Below are positions 1-8,100 of a stretch of 22,445 bases of DNA, in pieces. Source of the stretch: Streptomyces exfoliatus. Lineage in GTDB: Bacteria > Actinomycetota > Actinomycetes > Streptomycetales > Streptomycetaceae. The notes under the pieces were generated by a model. That model saw only the letters and a list, made by a program, of their open reading frames with translations. It made no database searches and was not told the DNA's origin. Location of the stretch: positions 1 to 22,445 of the forward strand of contig NZ_JNZP01000045.1 of NCBI RefSeq assembly GCF_000725545.1. Direction: 5' to 3'. Position 1 is the stretch's first letter. Each line of letters opens with the position of its first letter. The translations under genes were made by a program, and so were the position numbers.

Positions 1-74
1 GAACCGCGTCACTCCCGCCGGCCCCGCCCCCGACCAGGCCCCGCCCCCGCAGGGCCCCGCGTAGTCTCATAGCC

Positions 75-1061
75 ATGGCCGGCCGCTTCACACCCCCCAC
101 CACCCCCACCCGCACCACCGTGCGCGGCGGCGAGCTCCCCCAGACCCACGCCCTGGGAGGCGACGGGGAGGGGTACGGTCCGGCCGACCTCGACCTGGGC
201 CTCACCCTCGGCCCCCTCCGCCGCGGCCCCGCCGACCCCACCTTCCGCACCACCCCCGACGGCTCCGTCTGGCGGGCCAGCCGCACCCCCGACGGCCCAG
301 GAACCCTCCGTATCCGCATGCGCGAGGGACGGCCCGCGGCCGAGGCCTGGGGCCCGGGAGCGACCTGGCTCCTGGACCGCCTCCCCGCGCTGCTCGGCGC
401 CGAGGACGACCCGACCGCCTTCGTCCCCCGCCACAGACTGCTCCTGGCGAGCCACCGCCGCCGCCCCGGCCTCCGCCTCACCCGCACCGGTCTGGTCCTG
501 GAGTCGCTGATCCCGTCGGTCCTGGAGCAGAAGGTCACCACGACCGAGGCGTACGGGTCCTGGCGCGTCCTCGTGCGGAAGTACGGCGATCCCGCCCCCG
601 GCCCCGCCCCCGAGGGCATGTACGCGATGCCCGACGCCCGCACGTGGACGCGCATCCCGTCCTGGGAGTGGCACCGCGCGAACGTCGACGGCAAGCGCTC
701 GGCCACGATCGTCCGCGCCGCCCAGGTCGCCGCCCGCCTGGAGGAGGCCGCGCACATGGACCCGCCGGCGGCCCGCAGGCGCCTTGAACTGGTCCCCGGG
801 ATCGGCCCCTGGACGAGCGCCGAAACGATCCAGCGCAGCAACGGCGCCCCCGACGAGGTCACCACCGGCGACCTCCACCTCCCCGGGATCGTCGGCTGGG
901 CCCTCGCGGGCGACCGTACGACCGACGACGAGGCGATGCTGGACCTGCTGGCCCCCTACGCGGGCCAACGCCACCGCGCGGCCCGCCTGATCCTCCTCAG
1001 CGGCCGCGTCCCGCCCCGCAGGGCACCCCGCATGACGCCGAACGACATCAGGGCGCTGTAG
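75..1061 (+). CDS. DNA-3-methyladenine glycosylase 2-like (HhH-GPD) protein
   Basis: The 328-aa protein resembles the AlkA/HhH-GPD superfamily, which removes alkylated bases in base excision repair. The helix-hairpin-helix is seen at residues 238-250 (L-V-PGIGPWTSAE), followed by the candidate catalytic Asp at D266 in TTGDLHLPG. The preceding helix SLIPSVLEQKVTT (144-156) corresponds to the family's conserved 'IxxQQVS' region. The N-terminal ~110 residues would be the AlkA N-domain and are weakly conserved. No Shine-Dalgarno precedes the ATG, but a -10-like TAGTCT (62-67) ends 7 nt before it, so the message may be leaderless. The gene converges on fbiB with only 16 nt between stops. The family assignment is good; the exact substrate range cannot be read from the sequence. 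Confidence 0.85.
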   Translation: MAGRFTPPTTPTRTTVRGGELPQTHALGGDGEGYGPADLDLGLTLGPLRRGPADPTFRTTPDGSVWRASRTPDGPGTLRIRMREGRPAAEAWGPGATWLLDRLPALLGAEDDPTAFVPRHRLLLASHRRRPGLRLTRTGLVLESLIPSVLEQKVTTTEAYGSWRVLVRKYGDPAPGPAPEGMYAMPDARTWTRIPSWEWHRANVDGKRSATIVRAAQVAARLEEAAHMDPPAARRRLELVPGIGPWTSAETIQRSNGAPDEVTTGDLHLPGIVGWALAGDRTTDDEAMLDLLAPYAGQRHRAARLILLSGRVPPRRAPRMTPNDIRAL

Positions 1062-1077
1062 GGGGTCGCGGAGTGCG

Positions 1078-2418
1078 TCACCGCACGGTGATGAACTCCG
1101 AGGCCGACCGCGCGGCCCGCTCCTTCGGCGCCGCCGCCGGATGCCCGATCGCCACCGCGCCCATCGGGTCCCAGCCCTCCGGCAGCCCGAGGACCTCCCG
1201 TACGACGTCCCGGCAGAACATCGTCGAGGACACCCACGCCGAGCCGAGACGCTCACCCGCGAGCGCCACCAGGAAGTTCTGTACGCCCGCGCCCGCCGCC
1301 ACCACGAACATCTCGCGCTCGGCCGCGTCCCTGCGCGGGTCGCCGTAGTGGTGGGAGCCGTCCATGACGAGGCAGGGCACCGCCAGGTAGGGCGCGTTGC
1401 GCAGGACGTCCCCGCGCCGCACACGCTTGGCCACCGACTCCTCGGACTTCCCGTCCCGCCGCAGGTCCGCGATCCACGCGTCCCGCATCGCGTCGAGCAG
1501 CCGCACCCGCGACGCCGCCGACTCCAGGAGCACGAACCGCCACGGCGTGGTGTGGTGCGGGGCCGGCGCCGTCACGGCCGCGGCCACCGCACGCCGTACC
1601 GCGCCCGGGTCGACGGGGTCGTCGGTGAACTCCCGTACGGTCCGCCGCAGCGTCACCGCCTCGCGCACCGCCTCGGACGTGCCGAGCCGGAACATGTCGT
1701 CGGCCGCGCCGCGCACCAGCGCCCGCGCCCCCGGCTCCCCGTCCGCGGCCACCACGTGCGGCAGGCCCCGGACGACGGCGACCGGAAGACCGGCCGCCTT
1801 GCCCTTCACCAGGTCACCGGCGGCCGCCAGTTCGTCGGCGGTGGCGACCACGGTCGCGCTCAGCGGGTTGCCGTACGCGTCGGTCCCGCCCCGCAGGTCG
1901 TCGAGGACCCGCACGCCGGCCGCCCCGATGGCCACGTCGGTGAGCCCGCTGCGCCAGGGCCGCCCGAAGGTGTCCGTGACGACGACGCCCACGTCGACGC
2001 CGAGCGCTTCCCGTAGCCCCGAACGGATGTGCCGGGCCGAGGCGTCGGGGTCCTCGGGCAGCAACAGCACCGTCCCGGCAGGGGTGTTGGACGCGTCGAC
2101 CCCGGCGGCGGCCATGACGAGCCCCTGCCGGTTCTCGACGATCCGCAGGGCGCCGCGCCGCGCCACCACCCGTACCGTCTCGGCGTCGATGGCCTCCTCG
2201 CGGTCGTCGGCGGCGATCACCCGCCCCTCGGCCTTGCTCACGATCTTGGAGGTGACGAGGACGACGTCCCCGTCGGCGAGCTCCGGCGAGACGGAGGCGA
2301 TCAGCTTGGCCAGATCGTCCCCGGCCGCGACCTCGGGCAGCCCGGGCAGCGCCCAGACCCGGTACGAAGGCGCCGCGGCCGTCACCCCGGGGCCTCCCGC
2401 GCGAGGTTCGGGAGTCAT
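1078..2418 (-). CDS. fbiB: Bifunctional F420 biosynthesis protein FbiB
   Basis: The 446-aa protein has the two-domain actinobacterial FbiB architecture. Residues ~20-245 are the CofE-type gamma-glutamyl ligase, with [11 protein letters not shown] at 56-66, GVDASNTP at 106-113 and [18 protein letters not shown] at 148-165. Residues ~250-446 are a nitroreductase-fold, FMN-binding domain ([12 protein letters not shown] at 258-269, [13 protein letters not shown] at 284-296). In the known pathway FbiB adds the glutamate tail to F420-0, and the C-terminal domain reduces the dehydro-F420 intermediate. The ATG overlaps the fbiA stop by 4 nt (ATGA), so the two are translationally coupled. Length matches the family (~440-460 aa). 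The preceding gene cluster is a sulfur-amino-acid gene plus fbiA on the same strand. Confidence 0.96.
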   Translation of the reverse strand: MTPEPRAGGPGVTAAAPSYRVWALPGLPEVAAGDDLAKLIASVSPELADGDVVLVTSKIVSKAEGRVIAADDREEAIDAETVRVVARRGALRIVENRQGLVMAAAGVDASNTPAGTVLLLPEDPDASARHIRSGLREALGVDVGVVVTDTFGRPWRSGLTDVAIGAAGVRVLDDLRGGTDAYGNPLSATVVATADELAAAGDLVKGKAAGLPVAVVRGLPHVVAADGEPGARALVRGAADDMFRLGTSEAVREAVTLRRTVREFTDDPVDPGAVRRAVAAAVTAPAPHHTTPWRFVLLESAASRVRLLDAMRDAWIADLRRDGKSEESVAKRVRRGDVLRNAPYLAVPCLVMDGSHHYGDPRRDAAEREMFVVAAGAGVQNFLVALAGERLGSAWVSSTMFCRDVVREVLGLPEGWDPMGAVAIGHPAAAPKERAARSASEFITVR

Positions 2419-3371
2419 CCCCGGACCTCCTCGGCGAGGGCCAGCGCCTCCCTGGCCATCGCGGCCGTCGCCTCGACGTCGGTCATCATCAGCGGGACCG
2501 CCCGGCAGCGGATGCCCGCCGCCTCGACCTCCGCGACCGCGCCCGCGTCCACGGTGTCGACGAGCCAGCCGTCGATGAGCTCGGAACCGTAGTTCCGGGC
2601 GACCGCCGCGGCCGTGGACTCCACGCCCACCGCCGCGAGCACCTTGTCGGCCATGCCGCGCACCGGCGCGTCACCGACGATGGGGGAGAGGCCGACGACG
2701 GGCGCGCCGGCCGCGACGATCGCCTCACGGATGCCGGGCACGGCGAGGATCGTGCCGACGCTCACCACGGGGTTGGACGGCGGGAAGAGGATCACGTCCG
2801 CCTCGGCGACGGCCTCGAGGACGCCCGGCGCGGGCTTCGCGGCCTCCGCGCCGACCGGCACGATCGCCTTGGCGTCCACCGAGGCCCGCAGCTTCACCCA
2901 GTACTCCTGGAAGTGCACCGCGCGCTGCTCGCCGTCGACCTCGATCGCCACATGCGTCTCGACGCGGTCGTCGGACATGGGGAGGAGGCGGACGCCTGGC
3001 TGCCAGCGGGCGCACAGCGCCTCGGTGACGGCGCTCAGCGGGTAGCCCGCGCCGAGCATCTGCGTACGGACGATGTGGGTGGCGAAGTCCCGGTCGCCGA
3101 GGCCGAACCACTCGGGTCCGACCCCGTACGCCGCGAGCTCCTCCTTGACGGCGAAGGACTCGTCCGCGCGGCCCCAGCCCTGCTCCTCGTTGATGCCACC
3201 GCCGAGGGTGTACATCACCGTGTCCAGGTCGGGGCAGACCTTCAGCCCGAAGAGATGGATGTCGTCACCGGTGTTGCCGATGACCGTGATCTCCGCGTCC
3301 GGCGCGGCCTCCTTGAGGCCGCGAAGGAAACGGGCACCACCGATGCCGCCGGCCAGAACCACAATGCGCAT
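2415..3371 (-). CDS. fbiA: F420 biosynthesis transferase FbiA (CofD-like)
   Basis: The 318-aa protein is CofD/FbiA, which transfers the (enol)pyruvyl- or lactyl-phospho unit from the guanylylated precursor to the deazaflavin Fo, giving (dehydro)F420-0. Diagnostic motifs are [14 protein letters not shown] near residues 6-19, [14 protein letters not shown] at 30-43 and [13 protein letters not shown] at 46-58. [14 protein letters not shown] lies in the second half. It is the middle gene of a minus-strand operon. It starts 13 nt after the cysteine-dioxygenase-like gene ends, and its stop overlaps the fbiB ATG. The ATG at 3371 is chosen because it begins the MRIVVLAGG nucleotide-binding strand directly. 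Its SD is weak (a GAGAG run ~11 nt upstream), which fits dependence on read-through from the gene before it. Confidence 0.96.
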   Translation of the reverse strand: MRIVVLAGGIGGARFLRGLKEAAPDAEITVIGNTGDDIHLFGLKVCPDLDTVMYTLGGGINEEQGWGRADESFAVKEELAAYGVGPEWFGLGDRDFATHIVRTQMLGAGYPLSAVTEALCARWQPGVRLLPMSDDRVETHVAIEVDGEQRAVHFQEYWVKLRASVDAKAIVPVGAEAAKPAPGVLEAVAEADVILFPPSNPVVSVGTILAVPGIREAIVAAGAPVVGLSPIVGDAPVRGMADKVLAAVGVESTAAAVARNYGSELIDGWLVDTVDAGAVAEVEAAGIRCRAVPLMMTDVEATAAMAREALALAEEVRG

Positions 3372-3384
3372 GCACAGCAGTCTC

Positions 3385-3939
3385 TCAGGAGCTGATCAAC
3401 CCCGGTGCCGCCGGGGCGGAAGACGTCCCGGCCGCCACCGGAGCAACCGGAGTCGCCGGGGCGCACTGCGCCTGCAGCGACTCGTGCATCGGCATCTCGG
3501 TCAGACCCGGGAAGTAGACGTGCAGGCTGACCGCCGGTTCGAGGGAGTCGTTGACGACCTCGTGGACGTATCCCGGCGCGAAGACGCGCTGCGCGCCTCC
3601 GCCGAGCGTCCGTACGCCCCGGTCCGTACGCTCCGTCAGTTCTCCGTCGAGGACGGTCAGTACGCCGGAGGAGACGCCGTGGTCGTGGAGCCCGCTGCCC
3701 TGGCCGGGCACCCAGGAGAGCAGCCAGACCTCGTAGCCGGGGCCGGTGCGCAGGCGGTGGTACCAGCGGGTGGTGGCGTCGTACTCGACGTACGGGGCCC
3801 ACTGGGCGCGGTCGTCGGCGATCGAGCGCGCGAGGCCGGCGAACTCGGCCACGGTGACCGGGTGGGCGCGCTCGGGCTGGAGGAGGTGGGGGACCTCGAG
3901 GATGTCGCCGGCGATCTGAAGGTCGCTGTCCATGTTCAT
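3385..3939 (-). CDS. Cysteine dioxygenase family cupin protein
   Basis: The 184-aa cupin matches bacterial cysteine dioxygenases, Fe(II) enzymes that oxidise L-cysteine to cysteine sulfinate in the cytosol. The iron-binding triad is visible as HDH (H85, H87) in SGLHDHGVSSGVLTVLDGE and H126 in APGYVHEVV. H140 in SLHVYFPG is also conserved. R62/R64 before the cupin strands may contact the carboxylate. The last ~25 residues are an Ala/Pro-rich tail not expected to matter for catalysis. ATG 3939 is preferred over ATG 3933 because GAGGA (3952-3956) lies 12 nt upstream of it. It heads a tight operon with fbiA and fbiB, and a poly-Cys leader ORF sits 131 nt upstream. A related 3-mercaptopropionate dioxygenase activity cannot be excluded. 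Confidence 0.88.
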   Translation of the reverse strand: MNMDSDLQIAGDILEVPHLLQPERAHPVTVAEFAGLARSIADDRAQWAPYVEYDATTRWYHRLRTGPGYEVWLLSWVPGQGSGLHDHGVSSGVLTVLDGELTERTDRGVRTLGGGAQRVFAPGYVHEVVNDSLEPAVSLHVYFPGLTEMPMHESLQAQCAPATPVAPVAAGTSSAPAAPGLISS

Positions 3940-4069
3940 GGGTGGGGTGGTTCCTCAGCAGAAACAGAAGCGGTGGGGGTCACGAAGAACAGGTGACGCG
4001 TGTGACGCAGGGTGACGCTGGGGGAAGGAGTCGATGCGCTACGGCATCAACAGCTGGAGCTCTGCGGCA
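3940..4069 (-). promoter_or_regulatory. Putative cysteine-responsive attenuation region before the cysteine dioxygenase gene
   Basis: The transcribed leader between the poly-Cys ORF and the dioxygenase ATG holds several elements. There are two TGATG-overlapped mini-ORFs (4070-4047, reading M-P-Q-S-S-S-C-stop, and 4047-4039, M-P-stop). A 16-bp direct repeat (4042-4057 and 4065-4080) creates the repeated Ser-Cys-stop-ATG junction. Three GTCAC copies (minus sense, at 4012-4016, 4002-4006 and 3993-3997) are followed by a single GTGAC (3979-3983), so alternative hairpins are mutually exclusive. The SD segment (3947-3954) is complementary to a piece of the leader ORF (4117-4125). A regulatory role is inferred. 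Confidence 0.55.
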
Positions 4070-4162
4070 TCAACAGCTGGGACAACAACAGCAACAGCGC
4101 GCCTGGACAGCGCGGCGGAACCCACGGCTGTGGGTCGCGGAGGGCGCTGCGGTCGCTGGCAT
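4070..4162 (-). CDS. Cys-rich leader peptide (30 aa, five consecutive Cys codons)
   Basis: Read on the minus strand, ATG at 4162 opens a 30-codon ORF. It begins M-P-A-T-A-A and ends A-R-C-C-C-C-C-P-S-C before TGA (4072-4070). The codons for residues 23-27 are TGT TGC TGT TGT TGT, extraordinary in a genome this rich in GC. The stop overlaps an ATG (TGATG). No clear SD precedes the start, but TTGACA (4199-4194) and, 18 nt on, CACCTT (4175-4170) place the transcription start at or next to the ATG, so it is probably leaderless. Short ORFs with C-terminal poly-Cys tracts are known in mycobacteria as cysteine-responsive attenuators of sulfur genes (Ms4533A-type Cys-rich leader peptides). The downstream gene here is cysteine dioxygenase, which supports the same sensing role. 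Confidence 0.8.
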   Translation of the reverse strand: MPATAAPSATHSRGFRRAVQARCCCCCPSC

Positions 4163-4169
4163 GCCACCA

Positions 4170-4199
4170 AAGGTGGCCGTAACGGGACCCGACTGTCAA
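4170..4199 (-). promoter_or_regulatory. Candidate promoter for the leader-cysteine dioxygenase-fbiA-fbiB transcript
   Basis: On the minus strand a perfect -35 TTGACA (4199-4194) is followed after 18 nt by CACCTT (4175-4170), a weak -10. The predicted transcription start falls at about 4163-4162, the leader-peptide ATG. The -35 is convincing; the -10 is poor, so the exact start is uncertain. Confidence 0.5.
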
Positions 4200-4397
4200 C
4201 TCAATGACCGATTTGGGGGTAATGTTTCACCTCTTCCGGTTACGGCGCCCGGAGAAAGGTTTGCTCAGGCGTGGACCAGGACAGATGGCGCTTCAACCGC
4301 GCCCGCAAACGTGATCCGGATCGCTTCCCTGGCTCGATCGCAACAAGATCGAAGTCTCGGACGTCCTCCCTTATGGGTCGCGCGATGCACCCAGGCC

Positions 4398-4424
4398 GGT
4401 GGCATGTGTCACCTTTTTTGGTGA
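4398..4424. promoter_or_regulatory. Overlapping inverted repeats upstream of whiB (possible regulator site)
   Basis: GGTG (4398-4401) and CACC (4410-4413) form an inverted repeat resembling the AGTGA-n-TCACC pattern of BldD boxes. The right arm TCACC (4409-4413) is also mirrored by GGTGA (4420-4424) across a T6 spacer. It lies ~180 nt before the whiB ATG. BldD control of whiB is known in Streptomyces; that this is the site is an inference. Confidence 0.35.
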
Positions 4425-4490
4425 TTTGAACACTTTCCGCATACGCTTGGTTCCGCAGAGTGAATACCGGGCCCAATAGCAGATCTCGGC

Positions 4491-4519
4491 TTGACTCGCG
4501 CAGAGCACGAACTTGTAAT
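4491..4519 (+). promoter_or_regulatory. whiB promoter (sigma-HrdB-like)
   Basis: TTGACT (4491-4496) and TGTAAT (4514-4519) are separated by 17 nt, each matching 5 of 6 bases of the housekeeping consensus. This predicts a ~65-nt 5' UTR to the whiB ATG. It is the best promoter match in the whiB upstream region. Confidence 0.7.
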
Positions 4520-4591
4520 TTCACTCGTGTCGTTCGGCCGGGTTCGCAACGGCTACATCACGGGGACGCACAGAACAGACGAGGGGCGCAC

Positions 4592-4855
4592 ATGACCGAG
4601 TTGTTCCAGGAACTGCTGGTCGAGGACGCGGACGAAGAACTCGGCTGGCAGGAGCGCGCGCTGTGCGCCCAGACCGATCCCGAGTCCTTCTTCCCCGAGA
4701 AGGGCGGCTCGACCCGCGAGGCCAAGAAGGTCTGCCTCGCCTGCGAGGTCCGCTCCGAATGCCTCGAATACGCCTTGCAGAACGACGAACGGTTCGGGAT
4801 CTGGGGCGGTCTCTCCGAGCGCGAGCGACGCCGCCTGAAGAAGGCCGCCGTCTGA
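4592..4855 (+). CDS. whiB: Sporulation regulator WhiB (Wbl [4Fe-4S] protein)
   Basis: The 87-aa protein is WhiB, the iron-sulfur developmental regulator that acts with WhiA to trigger sporulation septation in Streptomyces (orthologue of mycobacterial WhiB2). The four cluster cysteines are C25, C48, C51 and C57 (C-x22-C-x2-C-x5-C). The Wbl turn GIWGG is at 69-73 and is followed by a basic C-terminal stretch (SERERRRLKKAAV) of the DNA-binding type. The acidic N-terminus MTELFQELLVEDADEE matches S. coelicolor WhiB as I remember it. The start is fixed by GAGGGG (4581-4586), 5 nt before the ATG; the frame is open further upstream but has no better start. The gene is transcribed alone: a promoter lies at 4491-4519 and a large hairpin follows at 4932-4976. 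Confidence 0.97.
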   Translation: MTELFQELLVEDADEELGWQERALCAQTDPESFFPEKGGSTREAKKVCLACEVRSECLEYALQNDERFGIWGGLSERERRRLKKAAV

Positions 4856-4931
4856 ACCGCGGGAAGCCCGCCGGGCCACGCGCGCCGCTACGCGCGCCCC
4901 GGAATCGGCAGGACGACGGATGTCGTCCCGG

Positions 4932-4976
4932 GAACGGTCCGCCCCCTGTGCTCACACCACAGGAGGCGGACCGTTC
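4932..4976 (+). terminator. Hairpin terminator after whiB
   Basis: A 19-bp inverted repeat (4932-4950 with 4958-4976, one mismatch) closes a 7-nt loop. No U-tract follows, as is usual for Streptomyces terminators. The rest of the 321-nt whiB-to-glycosyltransferase gap holds a smaller hairpin near 4911-4929 and a candidate promoter -10 TAGTGT (5105-5110). Nothing else is evident. Confidence 0.8.
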
Positions 4977-5081
4977 TGCGTGCCGTGCGCACAGGGTGGG
5001 GGACGTCGCCCACGAGGCCGTTCCTCACGGCGCCGTCGTCCCCGGGCCGCGAGCCCGTTCCGCCCGCTCTGTCCACAGGGG

Positions 5082-5110
5082 CCGACCGCTCCGCGTGCAG
5101 CCGTTAGTGT
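5082..5110 (+). promoter_or_regulatory. Candidate promoter for the glycosyltransferase-DUF5719 operon
   Basis: TAGTGT (5105-5110) matches TAnnnT and lies ~67 nt before the ATG. The -35 at 17-nt spacing (CCGACC, 5082-5087) retains only the GAC core. This is a weak but plausible call because a terminator separates this operon from whiB. Confidence 0.4.
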
Positions 5111-5176
5111 GGGCCTCCGTCCGAGACGCACCCCACGCCCCCCGCGGGCGACCCCGGCCGGAGGGCCCGTAGCTCG

Positions 5177-8100
5177 ATGTCCTCAACTCCTGAGTTTCCG
5201 CGACACGTCGTCACCGCCGTGCTCGTCACCCACGACGGCGCCCGCTGGCTGCCGGACGCCCTCGCCGGGCTGCTCGCCCAGGAACGCCCCGTGCAGAACG
5301 TGGTCGGGGCCGACACCGGCAGCGCCGACGACTCGGCGCAGCTCCTCGCCGACGCCGTCGGCGCCGACCGCGTCCTGCACCTCGCCCGCCGCACCGGCTT
5401 CGGCGCCGCGGTCGAGGAGGCCGCCCGCACCGCGCCCGTACTCGGACCCGACGAGCTGCCCTACCTGAAGCGCCCCAGCGGCTGGGACCCCGTCAGCCGG
5501 ACCTGGAACGACGACGCCTACGACCTCCCCGACCTGCCCCACGGCGAACCGGTCCAGTGGCTCTGGCTCCTCCACGACGACTGCGCCCCCGAACCCGGCG
5601 CCCTCGCCGAACTCCTGCGCGTCGCCGACTCCGACGCGTACGCCGCCGTCGTCGGCCCCAAGCTGCGCGGCTGGTACGACAGGAAGCAGCTCCTGGAGAC
5701 CGGCGTCTCCATCGCCCGCAGCGGCCGCCGCTGGACCGGGCTCGACCGTCGCGAGCAGGACCAGGGCCAGCACGACCAGGTCCGCTCCGTCCTCTCCGTC
5801 TCCACCGCCGGCATGCTCGTCCGGCGCGACGTCTTCGAGGAACTCGGCGGCTTCGACCGCCGTCTGCCCCTCATGCGCGACGACGTCGACCTGTGCTGGC
5901 GCGCCCACTCCGCGGGACACCACGTCCTCATCGCCCCCGACGCCGTCCTCCGGCACGCCGAGGCCTCCGCCCGCGAGCGCCGCACCGTCGACTGCGCGGG
6001 CCGCACCGCCGCCAACCCGCACCGCGTCGACAAGGCCGGCGCCGTCTACACCCTCCTCGCCAACACCCGCGGCGCAGCCCTCCCGTACGTCTTCCTGCGG
6101 CTCGTCCTCAGCACGGTGCTCCGCACCCTCGCCTACCTCGTCGGCAAGGTCCCCGGGCAGGCCGTCGACGAGGTCATGGGCCTCCTCGCCACCCTGCTGC
6201 GCCCCGAGAAGATCCTCGCGGCCCGCAAACGGCGCAAGAACCCCGCCGTCGCCGCGAGCGAACTCCGCGCCCTCTTCCCGCCGCCCGGCGCCACCGTCCG
6301 CGCCGCCGTCGAACAGGCCACCGCCAACTTCGGCGGCTCCGAGGCCGACTCCGGCGGCTCCCGTCACGGCGTCGTCGAGTCGGGCCCCGGCGGCGACGAC
6401 GCCGACTACCTGGAGATCGAGCAGTTCGCCCGGCTCAAGAAGATCGCCCGCAAACCGGGCCCCGTCCTCTTCGGTCTGCTCCTCCTCGTCTCCCTCGTCG
6501 CCTGCCGCAACCTCTTCACCGGCGGCTCCCTCGCCGGCGGCACCCTGCTGCCCGCCCCCGACACCGTCTCCGGACTCTGGTCGCGGTACGCCGACACCTG
6601 GCACGCCCTCGGCACCGGCGGCACCCAGACCGCCCCGCCCTACCTCGCCGTCCTGGCCGCGCTCTCCGCGCTCTTCCTCGGCTCCACCTCCACGGCGCTG
6701 ACCCTGCTGCTCGTCTGCTCGGTCCCGCTCGCCGGCTTCACCGCCTACTTCGCCGCCCGCGGCATCGTCGAGTCCCGGCTGCTCCGCGCCTGGGGCGCCA
6801 TCGCGTACGCCTTCCTGCCCGCCGTCACCGGAGCCCTCGCCACCGGCCGGCTCGGCACCGCCGTCCTCGCGGTCCTGCTCCCGCTCATGGCCCGCGCCGC
6901 CGTCTCCGCCCACGGCTTCACCCGGCCCGACCGGGGCAGCTGGCGCGCCACCTGGGCGTACACCTTCCTGCTCACCTTCGCGACCGCGTTCACCCCGGTC
7001 GTCTGGCCGCTCGCCGTCGTCCTCGGCCTCGGTGTGCTGGTCGTACGCCGCTCCGACATCACCGCGTACGGACTGCGCTTCCTGGCCGCCGTCGGCACCC
7101 CGATCCTCGTCCTCGCGCCCTGGTCGCTCACCCTCCTGACCGACCCCGCCGCCTTCCTGCGCGAGGCCGGCCTCGACATCCGTACGGGCACCGCCACCGC
7201 GCTCGACCTGCTCGGCACCAGCCCGGGCGGCCCCGGCACCACCGGCGGCCTGCTCCTGGCAGGCCTCGTCCTCGCCGCCCTCACCGGCCTCCTGCGCGAG
7301 GAGCGGCAGCTCGCCGCCCGTACCGCCTGGGCCGCCGCCCTCGCCGGCCTCGTCCTCGCCGTCCTGTCCAACGGCGCGGGCGGCACCGGCTGGGCCGGAC
7401 CCGCCACCCTCGTCTACGGCGCCGCCCTCATCGCCGCCGGCATGATCGGCGCCGAAGGCGGCCGCACCCGCGTCGCCGCCCACGGCTTCGGCTGGCGCCA
7501 GCCCGTCGCCGCCCTGATCGCCCTCGCCTGCGCCCTCGGCCCCGCCGTCGCCGCCGCCGGCTGGATGATCGGCGGCGCCGACGGACCGCTGACCCGGCGC
7601 GACCCGGTCCAGGTCCCGGCCTTCGTGGCCGAGGAGAGCGGCACCCGCGACCAGCCCCGCACCCTCGTCCTCGCCGGCGGCTCGCCCGGCGAGGTCGCCT
7701 ACACCCTGGTCCGCGGCTCCGGCGCCCGCCTCGGCGACGCCGAACTCACCGCGGCCGCCGAGGGCGACCCCCGCCTCGACGACGTCGTCGCCCACCTGGT
7801 CGCCGGTTCGGGCGCCGACCAGACCGAGCAGCTCAGCGGCTACGCGATCCGCTACGTCCTCGTAAGGGACGGGGCGCCGCGCCAGATGAACCGCGTCCTC
7901 GACTCCACGCCCGGCCTCAGCCGCCTCAGCCAGCTCGACGGCAGTGCGCTCTGGCGCGTCGACCGTGAGATCGCCCGCGTCATGATCGTCCCGCCCGCGG
8001 CGAAGGCCGGAAACGGTGCCGCGGCCCAGGACGGTGCCGAGGACGGCGCCGGGACGGCGACCGCCAAGCCGGTCGCCGTCGCCGCCGGCCCCGTCGAGGC

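Noticed and set aside
9..1424. 471-aa minus-strand frame across the glycosylase gene and into fbiB
   Set aside because: Overlaps two well-supported genes, shows low-complexity Gly/Ala/Arg composition and has no family motif.
4034..4207. 57-codon plus-strand ORF starting ATGCGCTACGGC with GGAAGGAG upstream
   Set aside because: SD spacing is only 3 nt and its repeats are explained by the minus-strand poly-Cys leader. Composition looks like antisense.
4409..4424. TCACC-T6-GGTGA as an intrinsic terminator
   Set aside because: The T-run is in the loop, not after the stem, and the stem is only 5 bp.
4240..4524. 94-aa minus-strand frame upstream of whiB
   Set aside because: No SD, no recognisable family, and it covers the whiB promoter and inverted repeats. 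The AT-richer composition marks regulatory DNA.
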